Below are positions 25,362 to 33,950 of a DNA stretch of 64,000 bases, in pieces. The notes below the pieces were generated by a model. That model saw nothing but the letters and a program-made list of their open reading frames with translations. It did not search any database and was not told the DNA's origin. Positions within the stretch are counted from its first letter, which is position 1; each line of letters starts with the position of its first letter. The stretch comes from DASQFQ01 sp963805525. GTDB lineage: Bacteria > Actinomycetota > Thermoleophilia > Solirubrobacterales > Solirubrobacteraceae. Both the position numbers and the translations under genes were made by a program. The stretch spans positions 1,674,001 to 1,738,000 of the forward strand of contig CAWDUT010000006.1 in the NCBI GenBank assembly GCA_963805525.1, read 5' to 3'.

Positions 25362-26069
25362 GTGCCTCAACCACGCCAAGCGCGCAACGGACGATCGAAC
25401 AACCGCGGGGCACCGTCATCGCGGAGCAAGCGAGCGGCGATCCTGGAGACCGCCACCGAGCTGTTCGGCCGAGAGGGCTACGAGGACAGCAAGTGGGCCG
25501 ACGTCGCCAAGTCCGTCGGCATCGGCTCGACGGCGCTCTACCACTACTTCGAGTCCAAGCTCCACTGCCTCTACGAGATCATGGCCGAGGCGCTCGAGGC
25601 CGAGGTCGAGCGGTTCGACCGCATCACCGGCGAGCACGAGGAGTTCGAGGACGGGCTCGTGGCGGTGCTGACGGAGGCGTTCGACCTCTCGGAGCGCGAG
25701 ATCCTCCGCAATCGCCTGCTCGTCTCCGAGCAGGTGCTGGTGGGCGTGCACCGGACATCCGCACGCGAGGAGGAGGCGCGCCAGCTGGCGCGGGAGCGCA
25801 CCCGCGACCTCGAGTTCAAGTGGGCCGCCTTCCTCACCCGAGGCATGGAGCAGGGCACGATCCCCGAGGCGGACCCGCGCCTGCTCGCGCGCGCGATCCT
25901 CGGGCTCTACAACAGCGTCTTCCACTGGTACCGCCCGCGGGCCGGGCTCGCGCTGTCGGAGGTCGCGGAGTTCTACGTTCCGCGGTGTCTGGCGGTGGCG
26001 GGCGTGCCGCTCGAGGGCGCGACCGGCAAGCGCACGCGCGCGTCCCGCTCGCGAGCGGCGAAGCGCTGA
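25362..26069 (+). CDS. TetR-family regulator, candidate regulon repressor (paralogue B)
   Basis: 235 residues with an Arg/Asn-rich N-terminal tail, HTH at about 26-75 (VGIGSTALYHYFESKLHCLYEIM) and a C-terminal ligand domain. It is paralogous along its whole length to the TetR at 18735-19379. The start GTG 25362 is chosen because AGAAGGA lies just upstream; the frame is open further but would include the operator. Divergent from the SDR gene with two motif copies between them, so it probably controls both. It ends 4 bp before the convergent acyl-CoA dehydrogenase. Confidence 0.88.
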   Translation: MPQPRQARNGRSNNRGAPSSRSKRAAILETATELFGREGYEDSKWADVAKSVGIGSTALYHYFESKLHCLYEIMAEALEAEVERFDRITGEHEEFEDGLVAVLTEAFDLSEREILRNRLLVSEQVLVGVHRTSAREEEARQLARERTRDLEFKWAAFLTRGMEQGTIPEADPRLLARAILGLYNSVFHWYRPRAGLALSEVAEFYVPRCLAVAGVPLEGATGKRTRASRSRAAKR

Positions 26070-26073
26070 CTCG

Positions 26074-27303
26074 TCAGGCCGCGACCGCTTCGCGGTAGCG
26101 CCGCGTCTCGCGCCGGGCGATCGCCATGTGATGGACCTCGTCCGGCCCGTCGGCGATCTGCAGGATGCGCGCGACCGCGTAGAGCTCGGCGAGCAGATGG
26201 TCCTGTGACACGCCGGCGCCGCCGTGCGCCTGGATCGCGCGATCGATCACCCAGGTCGCGACCTCGGGCGCGGCGACCTTGATCGCCGACACCTCGACGC
26301 GGGCGCCGCGGTTGCCGACCGTGTCCATCAGCCACGCCGTCTTGAGCACAAGCAGGCGCACCTGCTCGATCTTCACGCGCGCCTCGGAGATCCAGCGCTG
26401 GACGACGCCGTGGTCGATGATGGCGCTCCCGAACGTCGACCGCGACGCCGTGCGCCGGCACATCATCTCCAACGCGCGCTCGGCCATGCCGATCGCCCGC
26501 ATGGCGTGATGGATGCGCCCCGGCCCCAGGCGCTCCTGCGCGAGTCGAAAGCCCTCGCCCTCCTCGCCGAGCAGGTTCGCGGCCGGCACGCGGACGTCGT
26601 CGTAGACGATCTCGGCGTGGCCGCCGTGTGGCCCGTCGTCGTACCCGAACAGGCTCGTCGAGCGAACGACGTGCACGCCCGGCGTGTCCCTGGGCACCAG
26701 GATCATGCTCTGGCGCCGGTGCCGCTCGGCGTCAGGATCGGTCACACCCATGACGATCAGCAGCTCGCAGCGCGGCGACATCGCCCCCGACGTCCACCAC
26801 TTGCGCCCGTTGATCACGTAGTGGTCGCCGTCGCGCTCGATGCGGGTGGCAATGTTCGTCGCGTCCGAGGACGCGACGTCGGGCTCCGTCATCGAGAACG
26901 CCGACCGGATCCGCCCCTCGAGCAGCGGATCCAGCCAGCGCGCGTTCTGCTCCGGCGTGCCGAACAGCGAGAGCAGCTCCATGTTCCCCGTGTCGGGCGC
27001 CGAGGAGTTGAGCGCCTCCGGAGCCATCCACGGGTTGTGGCCGGTGATCTCGGCCAGCGGCGCGTACTGCAGGTTGGTCAGGCCCGCCCCCTGATCGTGG
27101 ATCGGCGGAAGGAACAGGTTCCACAGCCCCCGCTCGCGCGCCTGGACCTTGAGCTCCTCGATCACCGGCGGCGTGCCCCACGGCTCCTCGGCACGCTCGA
27201 CCTCCTCGCGGAAGCGCGGCTCAGCCGGGTACACGCACTCGTCCATGAACGCGAGCAGCCGCTCGCGCAGCTCCAGCGTGGTGGCGTCGAACGCGAAGTC
27301 CAT
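26074..27303 (-). CDS. Acyl-CoA dehydrogenase (long N-terminal type, ACAD10/11-like)
   Basis: 409 residues. SAFSMTEPDVASSDATNIATRI and YVINGRKWWTSGAM are the middle-domain FAD/substrate segments; AIQAHGGAGVSQDHLLAELYAVARILQIADGPDEVH is the C-terminal signature of the branch that includes ACAD10/11 and bacterial fadE-like enzymes. Alpha,beta-desaturation of acyl-CoA with electrons passed to ETF. Its start is 3 bp after the hydratase stop region, so it is the second gene of the operon hydratase, dehydrogenase. Confidence 0.92.
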   Translation of the reverse strand: MDFAFDATTLELRERLLAFMDECVYPAEPRFREEVERAEEPWGTPPVIEELKVQARERGLWNLFLPPIHDQGAGLTNLQYAPLAEITGHNPWMAPEALNSSAPDTGNMELLSLFGTPEQNARWLDPLLEGRIRSAFSMTEPDVASSDATNIATRIERDGDHYVINGRKWWTSGAMSPRCELLIVMGVTDPDAERHRRQSMILVPRDTPGVHVVRSTSLFGYDDGPHGGHAEIVYDDVRVPAANLLGEEGEGFRLAQERLGPGRIHHAMRAIGMAERALEMMCRRTASRSTFGSAIIDHGVVQRWISEARVKIEQVRLLVLKTAWLMDTVGNRGARVEVSAIKVAAPEVATWVIDRAIQAHGGAGVSQDHLLAELYAVARILQIADGPDEVHHMAIARRETRRYREAVAA

Positions 27304-27306
27304 GGC

Positions 27307-28128
27307 TCAGCGGTGCGACCAGACGGGGTCGCGCTTCTCGAGGAATGCCTGCACGCCCTCGCGCGCGTCCTCCGACTGGTGCGCGACGTTGCAGGTCATG
27401 CTCTCGAGCGCGATCAGCGTCTCCGTGTCGCCATCCAGGCCGCGGTTGGCCGCGAGCTTCGTGATCCGCATCGTGAAGGCGCTCTTGTCCTTCATCGGCG
27501 CAACGAATTCGGCGATGGCCTGCTCGAGATTCTCCGCCGATGCCGAGACGTTGGCCAGGCCCCAGTTCTCGCACTCCTTGCCGGACAGCAGCTTGCCGGT
27601 GAACAGCAGCTCCTTGGTCTTGCGCAGGCCGATGTAGCGGGGAAGGCGATAGATCGGCCCGGCGCCGCCGAACAGCGCGCGGCGGATGTGGAAGTCGCCG
27701 ATCTTGGCGTCGTCGGAGACGACGGCGAAGTCGCACGAGATCATCAGCTCGAAGCCGCCGGCGACGGCATAGCCCTCCACGACCGCGACGGTTGGCTTGG
27801 CGAGGTTGAACGCGCGGTCGAACGTGCGCGCCGAGACCTGAGCGATCTTTACGGAGTTGTTGGTCGTGCCGAGGAACTCGGCGTCGAGCATGTTCAGGTC
27901 GGCGCCGGCGCAGAAGGTGCCGCCGCGGCCGCGGATGAGGACGACGCGGACGGCGTCGTCGTCCTCAGCCCGCTCCAGCGCCGCGCCGAGCTGCGTGAGC
28001 AGACCCCAGTTGACGCAGTTCATGACCTCCGGCCGGTTGAGCCAGATCGTGCAGACGCCGTCGGCGACCTCGTACTGCACGAACTCCTCCGTCGCGGTGG
28101 CGCCGTTCATCTGAGCTTCCAGGGTCAT
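27307..28128 (-). CDS. Enoyl-CoA hydratase/isomerase (crotonase family)
   Basis: 273 residues. IWLNRPEVMNCV, RGGTFCAGADLNML (first oxyanion segment) and YAVAGGFELMISCD (second) are visible, with RRALFGGAGPIYRLPR after them. ATG 28128 has a GGAG ribosome site eight bases upstream; the upstream in-frame extension covers the promoter. A TTGCCA-16-TATCAT promoter with the regional operator drives it. Precedes an acyl-CoA dehydrogenase, giving two consecutive beta-oxidation steps. Confidence 0.92.
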   Translation of the reverse strand: MTLEAQMNGATATEEFVQYEVADGVCTIWLNRPEVMNCVNWGLLTQLGAALERAEDDDAVRVVLIRGRGGTFCAGADLNMLDAEFLGTTNNSVKIAQVSARTFDRAFNLAKPTVAVVEGYAVAGGFELMISCDFAVVSDDAKIGDFHIRRALFGGAGPIYRLPRYIGLRKTKELLFTGKLLSGKECENWGLANVSASAENLEQAIAEFVAPMKDKSAFTMRITKLAANRGLDGDTETLIALESMTCNVAHQSEDAREGVQAFLEKRDPVWSHR

Positions 28129-28151
28129 TCCTCGCTCCGTTTCGTAAGTTC

Positions 28152-28197
28152 CCGAACTGACTTCAATTGATGATACACGTGTTGGCCAATATGGCAA
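28152..28197 (-). promoter_or_regulatory. Promoter and operator, hydratase/acyl-CoA dehydrogenase operon
   Basis: Minus-strand TTGCCA (28197-28192) and TATCAT (28175-28170), spacing 16, make a good promoter. Directly after the -10 box comes CAATTGAAGTCAGTTCG (minus strand), with the exact core TGAAGTCA at 28165-28158. Confidence 0.7.
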
Positions 28198-28235
28198 GTC
28201 CTGTCGTCATTCGCGCACAACTCGACGAGATGTGC

Positions 28236-28255
28236 CATACTGAAGTCAGTTCATG
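28236..28255 (+). promoter_or_regulatory. Operator at the start of the metallo-hydrolase operon
   Basis: CATACTGAAGTCAGTTCATG: the core TGAAGTCA is at 28241-28248, CATACT (28236-28241) may be the -10 box, and ATG 28253 closes the motif. The transcript leader would be only a few bases. Confidence 0.6.
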
Positions 28256-29299
28256 GAAGCTCCCGTTGCCATCCCCCTTCCACTCGCGCACGTCGGGTCG
28301 GTGAACGCGTGGCTCCTGCGCGGGGATCCGGTCACCCTGATCGATACCGGGCCGCGCGACGACGAAGCCCTCGCGGCGCTCGAGGCCGGCCTGGGCTGCC
28401 ACGGGCTGCGCGTCGAAGACATCGAGTTGCTGCTCGCGACGCATCACCATCTCGACCACGTCGGCCTCGCCGCCACCATCCAGCGTCGCTCGGGCGCGAC
28501 CGTGGCCGTGCTCGACGCAGTGGCCGACTATGCCGCGCGCTACTCCGCCCAGGTCGAAGAGGACCGGCAGTTCGCCCGCGCGCTCATGCGCCACCACGGC
28601 GTTCCCGAGTCGCTGGTCGCCGACACCGACGAGCTGTGGGACTACATCCGGGCCACGACCGAGGACTTCCGCGCCGACGTGCGCCTCGCCGACGACGCTC
28701 GCGTCCAGGCGGGCGGGCGCAGCCTCCGGGTCATCGCGCGACCGGGCCACAGCACGACGGACACGCTATTCGTCGACGACGCCGCCGGGTTCGCGTTCGC
28801 CGGCGATCACCTGCTGGCGGCGATCTCCTCCAACACGGAGATCTGCGCGCCCGACCGGGCGCGCGATGGGCGAGCGCGCTCGCGCGTGCGGTACCTGGAC
28901 AACCTGGAGCTCACGGCCAAGATGCCGCTCGCGCGGCTCCTCACCGGACACGGCGAGCCGGTCACCGAGCACAGGCGGCTGGTCAATGCGCGCCTGCGCG
29001 ACCATCGCCGCCGCTGCGAGCGCATCCTGGCCATCCTCGACGACGGTCCGCGCACGGCGTTCGAGATCGCCTGCGGCCTGTGGCCCGTGCGGACGGTGAT
29101 GGAGCAGTCGCTCCTCGTCGTCTGGGAGGTGGTCGGCAACCTCGAGCTGCTGTTGGGCGCCGGCGTCGTGGACGAGCAGGTGGACAGCGAGGGCTCGGTC
29201 TTCGAGCTGACCCCTGCGGGCCGGACCGCGCCGGGTCCGATCGCACTGCGGCGGCGACCCCGCCGCCGCCCGGTCCCCGACTGCGCTGGTCGCTGGTGA
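28253..29299 (+). CDS. Metallo-beta-lactamase-fold hydrolase
   Basis: 348 residues. The metal motif reads THHHLDHVG at about 63-71; further ligands are His in RPGHSTTDT and Asp/His in FAGDHLL, and a late TGHGEP. A C-terminal winged-helix-like part (residues 250-330) is typical of the LACTB2/glyoxalase II-like group, which hydrolyses thioesters or other esters. In this context an acyl-CoA thioesterase role is possible. The GTGA overlap couples it to the following SDR. The final 20 residues are Arg/Pro-rich. Confidence 0.88.
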   Translation: MEAPVAIPLPLAHVGSVNAWLLRGDPVTLIDTGPRDDEALAALEAGLGCHGLRVEDIELLLATHHHLDHVGLAATIQRRSGATVAVLDAVADYAARYSAQVEEDRQFARALMRHHGVPESLVADTDELWDYIRATTEDFRADVRLADDARVQAGGRSLRVIARPGHSTTDTLFVDDAAGFAFAGDHLLAAISSNTEICAPDRARDGRARSRVRYLDNLELTAKMPLARLLTGHGEPVTEHRRLVNARLRDHRRRCERILAILDDGPRTAFEIACGLWPVRTVMEQSLLVVWEVVGNLELLLGAGVVDEQVDSEGSVFELTPAGRTAPGPIALRRRPRRRPVPDCAGRW

Positions 29300-30102
29300 G
29301 CCGCACGCCGCCCAGCCCGAGGGAGCTCGACGACGCGCGCGACCTATTCGACCTCTCGGGCCGCGTGGCGCTCGTCACCGGTGGTACGCGCGGTCTCGGC
29401 CTCGCCATCGCCCGGGGCTTCTCGGCCGCCGGAGCGGACGTCATCGTCGCGAGCCGCAAGGCGGACGCGTGCCAGGAGGTCGCGGCCGAGCTGCGCTTGG
29501 CCGGCGGGCGGGCGCTCGGGCACCCGTGCCACGTCGGGCGCTGGGACGATCTCTCGCGGCTCGTGGAGGCGGCCTACGGCGAGTTCGGCCGGGTCGACGT
29601 CCTCGTCAACAACGCCGGGGTCTCTCCGCTCTACGCGACGCTTGCGGACGTGACCGAGGAGCTGTTCGACAAGGTGGTCGCGGTCAATCTCAAGGGGCCG
29701 TTCCGGCTGTCCGCGCTCGTCGGCGAACGCATGGCGGCCGGCGACGGCGGCTCGATCATCAACGTTTCGAGCACGGGGGCGGTCCGCCCGACCGGCGACA
29801 TCGTGCCTTACTCCGCCGCGAAGGCGGGGGTGAACGCGATGACGGTCGGCTTCGCCCACGCACTGGGCCCGAAGGTGCGCGTCAACGCGATCATGCCGGG
29901 CCCGTTCCTGACGACGATCTCCGAGGCGTGGGACATGGACGCCCTCGCCCAGCGGACGCGCACGTTCCCGTTGCGGCGGGCCGGGCTCGCGGAGGAGATC
30001 ACCGGCGCGGCCCTGTACCTCGCGAGCCACGCGTCGAGCTACACGACGGGCTCGATCCTCACCGTCGACGGCGGCGCGCAATGGAGCATGCCGGGCGACT
30101 GA
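29296..30102 (+). CDS. Short-chain dehydrogenase/reductase (SDR)
   Basis: 268 residues beginning with GTG at the stop of the hydrolase gene (GTGA). TGGTRGLGLAIARG binds NAD(P); NNAG, INVSSTGAVRPT (Ser), YSAAKAG (Tyr-x3-Lys) and MPGPFLT follow. The frame is open far upstream inside the hydrolase gene, which is a shadow. A 3-hydroxyacyl-CoA or alcohol dehydrogenase role fits. It ends exactly where the convergent SDR ends (30102/30103). Confidence 0.9.
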   Translation: MSRTPPSPRELDDARDLFDLSGRVALVTGGTRGLGLAIARGFSAAGADVIVASRKADACQEVAAELRLAGGRALGHPCHVGRWDDLSRLVEAAYGEFGRVDVLVNNAGVSPLYATLADVTEELFDKVVAVNLKGPFRLSALVGERMAAGDGGSIINVSSTGAVRPTGDIVPYSAAKAGVNAMTVGFAHALGPKVRVNAIMPGPFLTTISEAWDMDALAQRTRTFPLRRAGLAEEITGAALYLASHASSYTTGSILTVDGGAQWSMPGD

Positions 30103-30915
30103 TCAGACGGCCGTGACGAGGCCGCCGTTGGGGCCGAGCGTGGCTCCGACGTAGTAGGCGGCGTCGTCGGAGGCCAGGAATGCCACGGTCGCCGCGATCT
30201 CGGGTGGCCGCGCCAGCCGGCCGGCGGGGGTGTGGTTGGCGATCTGCTGCCGGCTTGCGTCCAGCTGCCCCTTGAGCGTGCTGGTGTCCACGTGCCCCGG
30301 CGCGACGGCGTTGACGCGGATCCCCTGCACGATCAGCTCCTTGGCGACGGCGCGGGTGAAGCCGAGGATCCCGGCCTTGGCGGCCGAGTAGTGGGGATGG
30401 CCGGCGCACCCCTCGAGCCCGCAGACGGAGGCCATGTTCACGATCACGCCGGTACCGCGCGGTGCCATCAGCCGCGCGGCGCCGCGGGTGCAGAAGAACG
30501 TGCCGTCGAGATGCACGGCCAGCAGACGTCGCCACTCGTCGTCGCTCAGGCGCACGAGCGCGTCCAACGGCGTCTCCACTCCGCCGGACAGCGCTTCCAC
30601 GCGCTGGGTCTCGAGCAGCGGCATCACGCGCTCGAGGTGGGCGGCGCCCACCGCGCCCGCGTTGTTGACGAGGATGTCAATCGGCCCGAGGTCGCGCTCG
30701 ACCTGCGCGAGCGCGTCGTCGACCCCGGCGCTGTCGCTGACGTCGGCGTGCAGCGCCAGGCCCCCGCCGATCTCCGCGATCGTCTGCCGGGCGGCGTCCA
30801 GCCGCACGTCGAGCGCCGCGACGCGCGCGCCGTCGGCGGCGAGGCGGTGACAGATCGCCTCGCCGATGCCCGAGCCGCCGCCTGTGACCACAGCGATCCT
30901 GCCGTCGAGGTTCAC
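30103..30915 (-). CDS. Short-chain dehydrogenase/reductase (SDR)
   Basis: 270 residues. GTG 30915 starts it with a GTGA overlap on the upstream alcohol dehydrogenase. TGGGSGIGEAIC, NNAGAVG, VNMASVCG (Ser), YSAAKAG and NAVAPGHVDT are all present. A slightly long insertion (about residues 100-125) precedes the active-site helix. It is cotranscribed with the zinc alcohol dehydrogenase, a common arrangement for two successive oxidations. Confidence 0.9.
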   Translation of the reverse strand: MNLDGRIAVVTGGGSGIGEAICHRLAADGARVAALDVRLDAARQTIAEIGGGLALHADVSDSAGVDDALAQVERDLGPIDILVNNAGAVGAAHLERVMPLLETQRVEALSGGVETPLDALVRLSDDEWRRLLAVHLDGTFFCTRGAARLMAPRGTGVIVNMASVCGLEGCAGHPHYSAAKAGILGFTRAVAKELIVQGIRVNAVAPGHVDTSTLKGQLDASRQQIANHTPAGRLARPPEIAATVAFLASDDAAYYVGATLGPNGGLVTAV

Positions 30916-31949
30916 GCTGGCTCCGGGACGGCCACCAGGCGCCCGTGGCCGCCGCCCGCTGCCAGCCGCTCGTAGGCGGCCGGGACGTCGGCGAGCGCGA
31001 CGCGCTCGATCTCGAGGTCGATGGCGCCGTCGCGCGCGAGCGCGACGACCTCCGCGAGCTCGGCGCGCGTGCCCCAGTTCGAGAAGATCACCGAGGTCTC
31101 GAGCGGCACCGCGCCGAAGCGCATCGGGAACGTCCCGCCGGCCAGCCCGAGCAGCGACACGTGGCCGCCGGGCGCGACTGCGCCGGCGGCCAGCGCCAGC
31201 GTGTCGTCGCTGCCGACGCAATCGACGACCAGCGCAGCGCCTCGGCCGCCCGCCGCGCGCCGCAGCTCGCGGCTAGGCAGGCCCGAGGCGTGCAGCACGA
31301 TGTCGGCCCCGCTGCGCGCTGCCACCTCGAGTGCCTCGTCGCGACGGTCGACAGCGACGACCCGCGCCGGGCTGAGCGCCTTCAGGAGCTGGACGGCGAC
31401 GTGCCCCAGGCCGCCGACACCGATCACGATCGCGCTCGTCCCAGGACCCAAGATCCCCAGCGCGCGCCGGATGGCGTGGTAGGGCGTCAGCCCCGCGTCG
31501 GCCAGCGGCGCTGCGGCGACCGGGTCGAGCCCGTCGAGCGGAACCGTCAGGCGGGGGGAGGGCACGACCACGAACTCGGCGAGTCCGCCGTCGCGCCCGA
31601 GCCCCGCTCCGCGCCCCTGCCGCTCCTGCTCGCAGAGATGTTCGGCCCCGACGCTGCACGCGGGGCAGCGGCCGCAGCCCCACGGCCCGTAGACGAGGAC
31701 GGGCGCGCCCGCCTCGAGGCCGTCGGCTCCCGGGCCGAGCGCGGCCACGGTGCCCGCGACCTCGTGACCGAGCGTGAAGGGCAGCGCGTACGGGAGCGCC
31801 CCAGCGCGCCAGTGCATGAGGTGCAGGTCGGAATGACAGAGGCCGGCGCCGCCGACGCGCACTAGCACCTCACCTGGACCCGGTTCAGGACACGGAATGT
31901 CGACCAGCTGGGCGGGTTGCTCCCAAGCGGTGAGCCGGATCGCCTGCAT
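30912..31949 (-). CDS. Zinc-dependent alcohol dehydrogenase (MDR family)
   Basis: 345 residues. Catalytic zinc: GLCHSDLH and LGHEVAG. Structural zinc: CGRCPAC with a later LCEQ cysteine. Cofactor site: GVGGLGHVAVQ near 170. It is closely related in layout to the dehydrogenase at 37295-38323 (GHE, CGRC, GGLGHLAVQ). ATG 31949 is chosen on family length; ATG 31967 lies inside the operator and would make the mRNA leaderless. Divergent from the PHA synthase operon and sharing its operator. Confidence 0.9.
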   Translation of the reverse strand: MQAIRLTAWEQPAQLVDIPCPEPGPGEVLVRVGGAGLCHSDLHLMHWRAGALPYALPFTLGHEVAGTVAALGPGADGLEAGAPVLVYGPWGCGRCPACSVGAEHLCEQERQGRGAGLGRDGGLAEFVVVPSPRLTVPLDGLDPVAAAPLADAGLTPYHAIRRALGILGPGTSAIVIGVGGLGHVAVQLLKALSPARVVAVDRRDEALEVAARSGADIVLHASGLPSRELRRAAGGRGAALVVDCVGSDDTLALAAGAVAPGGHVSLLGLAGGTFPMRFGAVPLETSVIFSNWGTRAELAEVVALARDGAIDLEIERVALADVPAAYERLAAGGGHGRLVAVPEPA

Positions 31950-31964
31950 GCGAGGAGCGTAACA

Positions 31965-32000
31965 CATGAACTGAAGTCATATCAATTGCTGTGCTAGACT
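31965..32000. promoter_or_regulatory. Shared operator between alcohol dehydrogenase and PHA synthase operon
   Basis: TGAACTGAAGTCA (31967-31979) is an exact copy of the best motif. Plus-strand TAGACT (31995-32000) would be the -10 box of the PHA operon, placing transcription at or next to ATG 32008 (leaderless or nearly so). The motif stands where the -35 box would be. In the other direction it covers the alcohol dehydrogenase start region. Confidence 0.6.
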
Positions 32001-32007
32001 CCCCGTC

Positions 32008-32322
32008 ATGCCGGCCGACCTGCCCCTCTGGCTCAAGCTCGTCCTCCGCCTCGAGCGCGCGGTCGGCGGGCCCGTCGAGGCCGCGGTGCACAGCGACACG
32101 TACTTCGACCTCGTGACGGAGCTGAACCGCGGGACGCGGCGGCTCACGGATGCCGTCGAGAGCGTGTCGAAGCGGGGCCTCCACCTGCTCAACCTCCCGG
32201 CGGGCACCGACATCCGGCGAGTGCGCGAGCAACTCGCGCGCATGGATCGGCGCCTGCTGCAGATCACGAAGGAGCTCGAGCAACTCGAGCTCGAGCGGGC
32301 GCGGGACGCGGAGCGAGTCTGA
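32008..32322 (+). CDS. Miniature PhaE-like subunit of PHA synthase
   Basis: 104 residues, predicted all-helical. The C-terminal third reads LNLPAGTDIRRVREQLARMD, followed by a coiled-coil KELEQLELERARD. The LNLP-x3-DI-x2-V pattern followed by a coiled coil is how PhaE/PhaR-type synthase partners end. Class III PhaE is about 350 residues, so this would be a much reduced version. It starts 3 bp before the synthase gene, which supports a subunit role. The assignment rests on one motif and the neighbour; it could be a granule protein instead. Confidence 0.65.
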   Translation: MPADLPLWLKLVLRLERAVGGPVEAAVHSDTYFDLVTELNRGTRRLTDAVESVSKRGLHLLNLPAGTDIRRVREQLARMDRRLLQITKELEQLELERARDAERV

Positions 32323-32325
32323 GCC

Positions 32326-33429
32326 GTGCCGCTGCAGCTGAGCCCCGCGGACCTGCTCGGACGCGTCAACCGTGACGTGGAGCGGTCGTACCTGCGCGCG
32401 CGCAACGGGCTTCGGTACGTGCGGGGGAGCAACCGCCCGGGGCTCGGCACGACCCCCAAAGACGTGGTCTGGCAGCGCGACAAGGCGCAGCTGTGGCGCT
32501 ACCGCGGCGGCCCGGTCCGCTTCGCCCAGCCGCTGCTGATCGTCACCAGCCTCGTCAGCCGGAGCTACATCCTCGACCTGCTGCCCGGGAGCAGTGCGGT
32601 GGAGTTTCTGCGCGGTCGCGGCTTCGACGTCTTCCTGCTCGACTGGGGGATCCCCGACGAGCTCGACGCCGAGAACAGCCTGTCGACGTACGTCGACGAG
32701 TACCTCCCGCGCGCCGTGTCCGCGGTGCGGGAGCAGACCGGTTGCACCGAGCTCACGCTGGCCGGCTACTGCCTCGGCGGCGTGCTCTCCGTGCTCTACG
32801 CCAACGGTCACGACGAGCCGGGCGTGCGCAATCTCGTACTGATGGCGACGCCGGTCGACTTCGAGGAGATGGGACCGATGGTCGCCGCGCTGCGCGAGGG
32901 GCGACTTGATCCCGAGGACCTGGTCGACGAGAGCGGGAACGTGCCGGCCGACGTGCTCTACAGCGGGTTCTTCATGCTCGCGCCGACGACCGTCGTCGCC
33001 CAGCGGGCGACGCTGCTGGAGAACCTCTGGAACGACGAGTTCGTGCGCGGCTTCCAGGCGATGGCGCAGTGGACGCGCGACCAGGTCCCGTTCCCCGGCG
33101 CAGTCTTCCGCGAGGTGGTCGATCTGTTCGTCCGGCGCAACGCGCTGATGGACGGATCGCTGCACGTCGGCGGGCGCGCGATCGACTTCGCGACGACGGG
33201 GGCGGCGGTGCTCAACGCGATGGCAGAGAAGGACACCGTCGTGCCGAGAGCGGCGGCCGAGCCGGCCGGTGCGCTGGTCGGCCGGCCGGACCGCCGGCAC
33301 GAGCTCGTGCTCCCGGGAGGCCACGTCACGTTCGGGACCGGCCGCTCGGCGTTCCGGCACACCCTGCCCAGCCTCGCCGGCTGGATCGCCGCGCACAGCG
33401 ACGAGCTACCCCAGGAAAGGGGATCGTGA
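32326..33429 (+). CDS. phaC: Class III-like polyhydroxyalkanoate synthase
   Basis: 367 residues with an alpha/beta-hydrolase core. The lipase-like box is GYCLGG with nucleophile Cys149; Asp303 sits in AEKDTVVP and His333 in PGGHVTFGTG. The numbering is nearly that of the class III synthase of Allochromatium (149/302/331 from family knowledge), and the length fits that class rather than the 560-600 residue class I/II. It polymerises (R)-3-hydroxyacyl-CoA on the granule surface. GTG start, 3 bp after the PhaE-like gene; the stop overlaps the GNAT gene as TGATG. Confidence 0.88.
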   Translation: MPLQLSPADLLGRVNRDVERSYLRARNGLRYVRGSNRPGLGTTPKDVVWQRDKAQLWRYRGGPVRFAQPLLIVTSLVSRSYILDLLPGSSAVEFLRGRGFDVFLLDWGIPDELDAENSLSTYVDEYLPRAVSAVREQTGCTELTLAGYCLGGVLSVLYANGHDEPGVRNLVLMATPVDFEEMGPMVAALREGRLDPEDLVDESGNVPADVLYSGFFMLAPTTVVAQRATLLENLWNDEFVRGFQAMAQWTRDQVPFPGAVFREVVDLFVRRNALMDGSLHVGGRAIDFATTGAAVLNAMAEKDTVVPRAAAEPAGALVGRPDRRHELVLPGGHVTFGTGRSAFRHTLPSLAGWIAAHSDELPQERGS

Positions 33430-33950
33430 TGGAGATCAGGGAGCTGCAGGCCACCGACCGGGACGCCGTCGAGCGCTTTGTGGAGCGCGTCCCCGAGGGA
33501 GACCGGACCTTCTTCAAGGAGGACGTCGAGGCCCCGGGGGTGCTCGACGCGTGGACACGCCCGGGCACGGCCCGGGCCGTCGCCGTCGAGGACGGCGAGG
33601 TCATCGGCTACGTGGCCGTCGTGCCGCTGCACGGCTGGTCGAGCCACGTGGGGGAGGTCAGGGTCATCGTCGATCCCGACCGGCGGGGCCGCGGGATCGG
33701 GCGCGCGCTCGCACGCCGCGCCGTCCTCGATGCCGTCGAGCTCGATCTGCGCAAGATGGTCGTCGAGGTCGTCGCCGATCAGGAGCCGACGATCGCGATG
33801 TTCCGGTCGCTCGGGTTCGATCCCGAGGCGCTGCTCACCAACCAGGTTCGCGACCAGTCGGGCGCGCTGCGCGATCTCATGATCCTCGCCCACTCCGTCG
33901 AGGAGCAGTGGTCGTCGATGGCCGTCGCCGGGATCGCGGACGAGCTGTGA
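33429..33950 (+). CDS. GNAT-family N-acetyltransferase
   Basis: 173 residues. VGEVRVIVDPDRRGRGIGRAL at about 75-95 is the acetyl-CoA binding motif A (R-x2-G-x-G/A), and VEVVADQEPTIAMFRSLGF the following helix and strand. The C-terminus is extended by about 30 residues. Start set by AAGGGG eight bases upstream. It lies between the synthase and a small helical protein with overlaps on both sides, so it belongs to the PHA operon. Its substrate is unknown. Confidence 0.85.
   Translation: MEIRELQATDRDAVERFVERVPEGDRTFFKEDVEAPGVLDAWTRPGTARAVAVEDGEVIGYVAVVPLHGWSSHVGEVRVIVDPDRRGRGIGRALARRAVLDAVELDLRKMVVEVVADQEPTIAMFRSLGFDPEALLTNQVRDQSGALRDLMILAHSVEEQWSSMAVAGIADEL

Noticed and set aside
28309..29295. 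Long N-terminal extension of the SDR inside the metallo-hydrolase gene
   Set aside because: The SDR fold begins after GTG 29296, which overlaps the hydrolase stop; the extension is a frame-shifted reading of the hydrolase.
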